Of a DNA stretch of 64,000 bases, positions 60,260 to 64,000 are shown in pieces. The notes under the pieces were generated by a model. That model was not told where the DNA came from. It searched no databases and was given only the letters and a program-made list of their open reading frames with translations. Within the stretch, counting starts at the first letter, position 1, and the number at the start of each line of letters is the position of its first letter. The stretch comes from Nitrososphaerota archaeon. GTDB lineage: Archaea; Thermoproteota; Nitrososphaeria; Nitrososphaerales; Nitrosopumilaceae. The stretch lies in contig VHBH01000001.1 in NCBI GenBank assembly GCA_016872055.1, positions 248,001-312,000 of the forward strand. Direction: 5' to 3'. A program made the translations under genes and the position numbers.

Positions 60260-60571
60260 ATGCAAAAGGGCGCATTTAGAGCCACGTTGACAACAAAGGG
60301 CAGAAAGACAGGCAAATCCCATTCTGTTCAGCTGCGCGCAGTATGGCATGATAATATGGTGTTTTTTTCTCGCAGAAACGAAAATGCGGACTGGCTAAAA
60401 AATGCCCTTGTAAACAATTCAGTATCAGTAGAGTTCGACGGAAAGTCTCATTGCGGGACGGCATCGCTGGTAACGGATGAATTTCTTGCCAGAAAAATCT
60501 CAGAATTGAAATACCCTGGCGAGGCGCGGGCCCAAGAAGTACGTACAGTCTTGCAAATCAAACTAGGCTGA
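60260..60571 (+). CDS. Deazaflavin/F420-type PNPOx-like protein (Ddn family, small)
   Basis: 103 residues. LTTKGRKTGKSHSVQLRAVW, VFFSRRNENADWLKNALVNN, and the end KYPGEARAQEVRTVLQIKLG resemble the deazaflavin-dependent nitroreductase-like split-barrel family. Cofactor F420 is made by many thaumarchaea, so an F420-linked redox role is plausible, but the match is by eye. ATG 60260. Convergent with nothing; the following 150 bases are unassigned and AT-rich. Confidence 0.65.
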   Translation: MQKGAFRATLTTKGRKTGKSHSVQLRAVWHDNMVFFSRRNENADWLKNALVNNSVSVEFDGKSHCGTASLVTDEFLARKISELKYPGEARAQEVRTVLQIKLG

Positions 60572-60721
60572 ATCAGACCTTCATATTTACAAAACAAGAA
60601 CAAGCCAGTGAAAGTCATGGTTATTACTCATTGCAATATGTTTAGTTTTTGTAAAATTCAGGCTAAAATAATCTAATCATGTTTTTATCAAGCAAAATTC
60701 TGGCAATCAGATTCAAAGATA

Positions 60722-61366
60722 CTAAATAATGTGAATTATAGTAGAGACTCCGCGCTTATCAGTCTCGTAGCCGTTTTCCATTTCTGCAACAGTTATAGTA
60801 AATGATATCAGATCTCGTTGCTGTGCCGCAGTCGCATCTAGATATAGATGCACATCCATCAGGTCAAATTCTTCCTGAGGAATTCTCATCTCGTCTATGA
60901 AGACCTTAGCAGTCGACTCGACTCGGGTTTGCTGGCCCTTGTAGTGCTCGATGATCTTGGTCTTTCTTCCGGTTCTGCCTGCCGCCTTGACATTGACGTC
61001 TATTATTCCGGGCTTTGAGCTAGTATATCCTGACTGTTTGTTTACAAATACTCCCAGCTGGAATGGCTGGCCTGCTGTAGATTCTGCCATTTTTTGTATT
61101 CCGTCATTCATTGCAACATCTACTCCCTTGATTGTCTGGGAAACCTTGGCAATCCACTCGTTGCTTTTTTGGATGACTGCGGCTATTCTCTCCCTTCTTT
61201 TTTTGTCCTCTTCAGCCTCTAGCTGGTACCTATCAACCCAGGCCAAATAGTCCTTGGAAATGTCCTCGATGAACTGAATACATGTTACCTTGTAGTCATC
61301 GACAGAATTTGCCCGCTCTGATGCCTCATCAACTCGCATTCCATCATAATCAGCAGGCATTGCCAT
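60722..61366 (-). CDS. Hypothetical protein
   Basis: 214 residues from ATG 61366 (MAMPADYDGMRVDEASERAN). Residues 25-95 are helical (CIQFIEDISKDYLAWVDRYQ; RRERIAAVIQKSNEWIAKVS), the rest beta-rich (PGIIDVNVKAAGRTGRKTKI; FDLMDVHLYLDATAAQQRDL). No family recognised, no membrane segments. The longer frame upstream is rejected because its first 84 residues are composed of non-coding-like sequence overlapping the divergent promoter. Confidence 0.65.
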   Translation of the reverse strand: MAMPADYDGMRVDEASERANSVDDYKVTCIQFIEDISKDYLAWVDRYQLEAEEDKKRRERIAAVIQKSNEWIAKVSQTIKGVDVAMNDGIQKMAESTAGQPFQLGVFVNKQSGYTSSKPGIIDVNVKAAGRTGRKTKIIEHYKGQQTRVESTAKVFIDEMRIPQEEFDLMDVHLYLDATAAQQRDLISFTITVAEMENGYETDKRGVSTIIHII

Positions 61367-61424
61367 ATTACCAGAGTGATTCCAGTCTGTAAAAAACCAA
61401 TCTTGAAAAAATATAACCCAAATT

Positions 61425-61934
61425 ATGCTGGAAGAATCGTTGAGTTTTACTAGTATTACAACACATCTGCAGGTGCAGTTAAAATCAAATCTGCCCCAGA
61501 TTATGATGCTATTGCGGAACAATCCCGCAATGGCATACACAAAAATAACAGAGATAGGTCTAGATGTAGGCAAAAAATACAACATCCAGTTATTGGTAAA
61601 TTTCCCACAGGAAAACAAGATTAACGAATTTGACTTTTACGGCAAGCGCGACCTATCCATTATAGTAGACAGACAGAAAAGAAACTTTGCAATTTCACGC
61701 GAGAAAATCAAGGACGTTGCTGCCAAGATTTTCGGCCCTGCTAAGATAGATGACGCTTACATGTATGAGGGAAAGGAAGGCGTTCGCGTGACATTTGATG
61801 GCGGTAGAATAGACATTTTGCCACATTCTCTGCACATTTGGTGTTTCTTTGATAATAGGGTAAACGAGTTTTGCAATTGGTTGCTAGAGCATGTCTATGA
61901 TAGAGCTCATGGTTCTAGCGCTACCAGCTCATAA
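61425..61934 (+). CDS. Hypothetical protein
   Basis: 169 residues, soluble, mixed alpha/beta (ITTHLQVQLKSNLPQIMMLL; YGKRDLSIIVDRQKRNFAIS; VRVTFDGGRIDILPHSLHIW). Family not recognised. ATG 61425 is divergent from the preceding gene; an AATATAAC box 12 bases before ATG is too near for a leaderless promoter. Its last 28 bases overlap the opposite secreted-protein gene. Confidence 0.62.
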   Translation: MLEESLSFTSITTHLQVQLKSNLPQIMMLLRNNPAMAYTKITEIGLDVGKKYNIQLLVNFPQENKINEFDFYGKRDLSIIVDRQKRNFAISREKIKDVAAKIFGPAKIDDAYMYEGKEGVRVTFDGGRIDILPHSLHIWCFFDNRVNEFCNWLLEHVYDRAHGSSATSS

Positions 61935-62569
61935 GAATAGTCCAGTGCGCCGTCTATTGTATAGTATTGCGCTTTTGTAGGGAGTGGAAAATTATCTGCA
62001 ATCCATAGCTTGTTTTCAATGTCGCTTATTCTGTATGACACCACAAATGTTTTGAGTGTGCCAAACTCAAACTCGGAGTCCACATATTCTTTCACCTTTA
62101 GTTTTGGAGTAAATTTGCCGATATATGTTGTGCCCCATTCGGCTCCAACTATTAGATATTTGGGGCCAGTCAGAGTGTCCCTGACTGAAAAGACTGAACT
62201 GTCTAGTGCCTGAATGTATGGTTTCATCTCATCGTTTACTCCAATAAAGACAAAGGCCTCACCAATTTGCAGCTCTTGCTCTATGTGTTGGCCTGTTTTT
62301 TTGTCATCTATTGTGAGGTGGATTTTTTCAGTGTCGCCTGTTTTTTCCAAAAAAGCAATCTTTGCCAAAAATTCCTTATCCTGATAATTTACCAAATATT
62401 GCAGGACTGGTTGCTCTTCTACTCCTTTTCCAACATGCCACTGGCTTGCAAATCTAGGAATGATATTCTGCTCGGTTCCCGGAACCCCAGTCAGAAGAGG
62501 AAATGAAAGTCCAATTGCGGCAGCTCCCAGCATTATTCCTAATGGTATGAAGAGTGCTTTGCGAACCAA
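61907..62569 (-). CDS. Secreted/membrane-anchored protein, paralogue of the next gene
   Basis: 220 residues with an N-terminal anchor or signal (VRKALFIPLGIMLGAAAIGL). The external domain includes FASQWHVGKGVEEQPVLQYL and FVVSYRISDIENKLWIADNF, PLPTKAQYY. The last block and the W-x-x-D-N-F-P segment recur in the neighbouring gene (VWVVDNFPFPVKADTYAHVS), so the two are related by duplication. It lacks the C-terminal repeat pair of that gene. Likely outside the cell; ligand unknown. Confidence 0.7.
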   Translation of the reverse strand: MVRKALFIPLGIMLGAAAIGLSFPLLTGVPGTEQNIIPRFASQWHVGKGVEEQPVLQYLVNYQDKEFLAKIAFLEKTGDTEKIHLTIDDKKTGQHIEQELQIGEAFVFIGVNDEMKPYIQALDSSVFSVRDTLTGPKYLIVGAEWGTTYIGKFTPKLKVKEYVDSEFEFGTLKTFVVSYRISDIENKLWIADNFPLPTKAQYYTIDGALDYSYELVALEP

Positions 62570-62582
62570 TTGTTTGGATTTT

Positions 62583-64000
62583 CTAGGACTTTAATTTGAT
62601 GATTCCGTTTGTTATTAGATACTGCAGGCCGTTGACAAAGTCCTTGTTGGTTGTTTGCCCCTCTGCCCATAACTTGGCTGCGTCCTTTACCCAGGATGGT
62701 ATGGTGTCGCTTTTTACTCCAGTAGATGTGCTGGTTGGAATCTTTATTATTTTTTGATTAATCAAATATTGAATGCCAGAGACAAAGTCCTTGTCTGTGA
62801 TGCTACCGTCTGACCAGAACTTGGCATTTGTCTTTATCCAAGACGGAATTACTATTTCTCCAGGTTTTGGTGTTGTGGTTGGCGGTGGAGTTGTTGCTCC
62901 GGTGCCCGACTGAACATTTACATCAAATATGACATACCCCCCCTTTAGCGGGTCTGGTGCAACTTCTGGGCCTGTGCCTTTGACATATATCGCATAGGTA
63001 GTTTTGCCAGATTCTTTGATGTCAATTGTTGTTCGAACTTGGCCTCCGGTTGTAAAGAGTGCATCGCGATTTGCCTCTTTAGCAATTGATCTTACAATTT
63101 CTGTGCCAGATGCTCCTGCCTTTACCACCAAAACGTCATAGTGAACCTCGTTTTCAAATTCCTCTTGGTTTACCTTACGTTTGAAATCAATAATCATGTC
63201 CATTGGGCATCCTTGCTTGGGGTTCTTTGGAGAATATTTCACGCTAATTATCATGGTGTTAGTGTTTGTGTTTTTAGTAACATATGCAAAGTCTTCAGTG
63301 ATGGTAGGACAGTCTGCTCCTACAGCGACTGCGCCAGTATCCACTATTTTCTCAAATGGATTCTTGGTGACATCTCGCTGAAAATTCAATAATTCAAATC
63401 TGTACTCTTGTGGTGGGACTCCTTGTGAAACATGCGCGTATGTGTCAGCTTTTACTGGGAACGGGAAATTGTCCACAACCCAGACATTGTTAACTTTGCC
63501 GCCCGTCTTCCATGTAACTCGAATCGTATCAAATACGCCTGCCGGAACTGGAATATTTTCTTCTGCCGCGGGGATAATCTGCTCTCCACCAATGTTTCCA
63601 ATTTTGCCCCATGACGGCATTGAGAATTTCTTTGGACCCTTGCCGGTCAGATCACCTGTGTCTGCTGTCGCATATGCGGAAAGCCAAGAGAGTGACGACT
63701 TGAAAGCAGCTGCGTGTGGAATTAGGTTTTTAGTACTTCCTATCGGCTCAGCGGCAATTTTACCTAGGTTGATCGTTCCCTTGTGGACTTTGCCGCCATC
63801 ATAAACTACGACTTGGAGCTTCCACTGGTCTTCGCTACCGACTTGTTGACTACCCTCCACCCAAAAGTCAATCTTGAATGGTGTGCAGTCCTTGTAGTAA
63901 ACATGACATAGGTTGTAGCTGAACTGATCTCCTTTTTTGAGGCCTTCGCCAATATACCAAGAGCCTTCCTTGTTTACTCCTCCCGCTTGGATCTGGGCAC
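62583..64000 (-). CDS. Secreted protein with repeated thaumarchaeal C-terminal motif (N-terminus outside window)
   Basis: The frame stays open to the window edge and reads AQIQAGGVNKEGSWYIGEGL there, so the gene begins beyond base 64000; the first in-frame GTG (63860) is internal. Visible: a domain like that of the previous gene (VNNVWVVDNFPFPVKADTYA), a second beta domain, a Thr/Pro linker (TTPPPTTTPKPGE), and two copies of the C-terminal unit (IPSWIKTNAKFWSDGSITDK and IPSWVKDAAKLWAEGQTTNK), each followed by FVxGxQYLIxxxII. That unit is common at the end of thaumarchaeal exported proteins. Function unknown; cell-surface location likely. Confidence 0.78.
   Translation of the reverse strand, partial: AQIQAGGVNKEGSWYIGEGLKKGDQFSYNLCHVYYKDCTPFKIDFWVEGSQQVGSEDQWKLQVVVYDGGKVHKGTINLGKIAAEPIGSTKNLIPHAAAFKSSLSWLSAYATADTGDLTGKGPKKFSMPSWGKIGNIGGEQIIPAAEENIPVPAGVFDTIRVTWKTGGKVNNVWVVDNFPFPVKADTYAHVSQGVPPQEYRFELLNFQRDVTKNPFEKIVDTGAVAVGADCPTITEDFAYVTKNTNTNTMIISVKYSPKNPKQGCPMDMIIDFKRKVNQEEFENEVHYDVLVVKAGASGTEIVRSIAKEANRDALFTTGGQVRTTIDIKESGKTTYAIYVKGTGPEVAPDPLKGGYVIFDVNVQSGTGATTPPPTTTPKPGEIVIPSWIKTNAKFWSDGSITDKDFVSGIQYLINQKIIKIPTSTSTGVKSDTIPSWVKDAAKLWAEGQTTNKDFVNGLQYLITNGIIKLKS

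Noticed and set aside
61367..61618. N-terminal extension of the 60722-61366 gene with hydrophobic and cysteine-rich sequence
   Set aside because: It overlaps the divergent gene and its promoter, has odd composition, and good ATGs follow at 61366 and 61360.
1..64000. CRISPR array, insertion sequence, integrase or prophage
   Set aside because: No regularly spaced short repeats, transposase or integrase motifs, or phage structural genes were seen. The only long repeat is inside the giant gene.

Overview
The window comes from an ammonia-oxidising-type archaeon of the Nitrososphaerota (Thaumarchaeota), most likely Nitrosopumilales. This is inferred from gene content and style. Archaeal and eukaryote-like information genes (S24e, S27ae, S8e, SRP19, SRP54, TFB, Gar1, Pus10, aIF5A, Dph6) sit beside a fused AhbA-AhbB siroheme decarboxylase, a ThiD-ThiN fusion, SufBCD and a secreted-protein motif typical of thaumarchaea. 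GC looks moderate (about 40%). Many genes appear leaderless, with a TATA-like box about 26 bases before the start codon. The genus cannot be fixed from the sequence alone.

Layout. 1-7.2 kb: a tight plus-strand shikimate/aromatic amino-acid operon (aroD, aroE, archaeal aroK, aroA, aroC, a chorismate mutase-aminotransferase fusion, tyrA-like, Nudix). 7.2-9.9 kb: divergent thiamine genes thiC and thiD-thiN. 9.9-14.5 kb: sugar-nucleotide genes (nucleotidyltransferase, a GNA1-like acetyltransferase, GalT-like), phosphoglycerate mutase and a DUF309 protein. 14.5-20.2 kb: translation genes (S24e, S27ae, Pus10, SRP54, Dph6, aIF5A). 20.3-25.2 kb: intron-bearing tRNA-Tyr, a small beta-carbonic-anhydrase-like protein, a decayed gene, a Pit phosphate transporter with its PhoU-like partner, two convergent PII-type genes and a zinc alcohol dehydrogenase. 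25.3-29.4 kb: ScpA/ScpB, S8e, SRP19, Gar1, TFB, SufC.

29.8-36.7 kb: a chlorite-dismutase-family protein, an aldo/keto reductase, AhbA-AhbB, and the operon precorrin-2 dehydrogenase-hemA-hemB. 37-43 kb: mixed small genes, an intron-bearing tRNA-Leu, a 40-residue C2H2 zinc-finger protein, a small OB-fold protein, a lysine-rich coiled-coil protein, PAP2 phosphatase and pgk. 43.4-48.6 kb: suf operon sufB-sufD-Rieske-sufS-sufU. 48.6-52.4 kb: operon hemL-hemC-cobA-hemD. 52.4-59.5 kb: a 1751-residue secreted protein (NHL propeller, 17 HYR modules, RTX-like tail) behind a two-gene ABC exporter. 59.7-64 kb: a PRC-barrel protein, a flavin/F420-fold protein and two tandem paralogous secreted proteins, the last running off the window.

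How the genes work together. The two hem blocks plus AhbA-AhbB cover glutamyl-tRNA to 12,18-didecarboxysiroheme; AhbC and AhbD are not here. The Suf genes supply Fe-S clusters, for instance for the radical-SAM enzyme ThiC. The shikimate operon runs from dehydroquinate to prephenate and the tyrosine branch. No IS element, integrase, CRISPR array or prophage was found. The most unusual items are the giant modular surface protein with its perfect internal 282-base duplication, the fused and split heme genes, the eukaryote-like GNA1 and C2H2 proteins, and a run of 11 gene pairs whose 3' ends overlap head-on.
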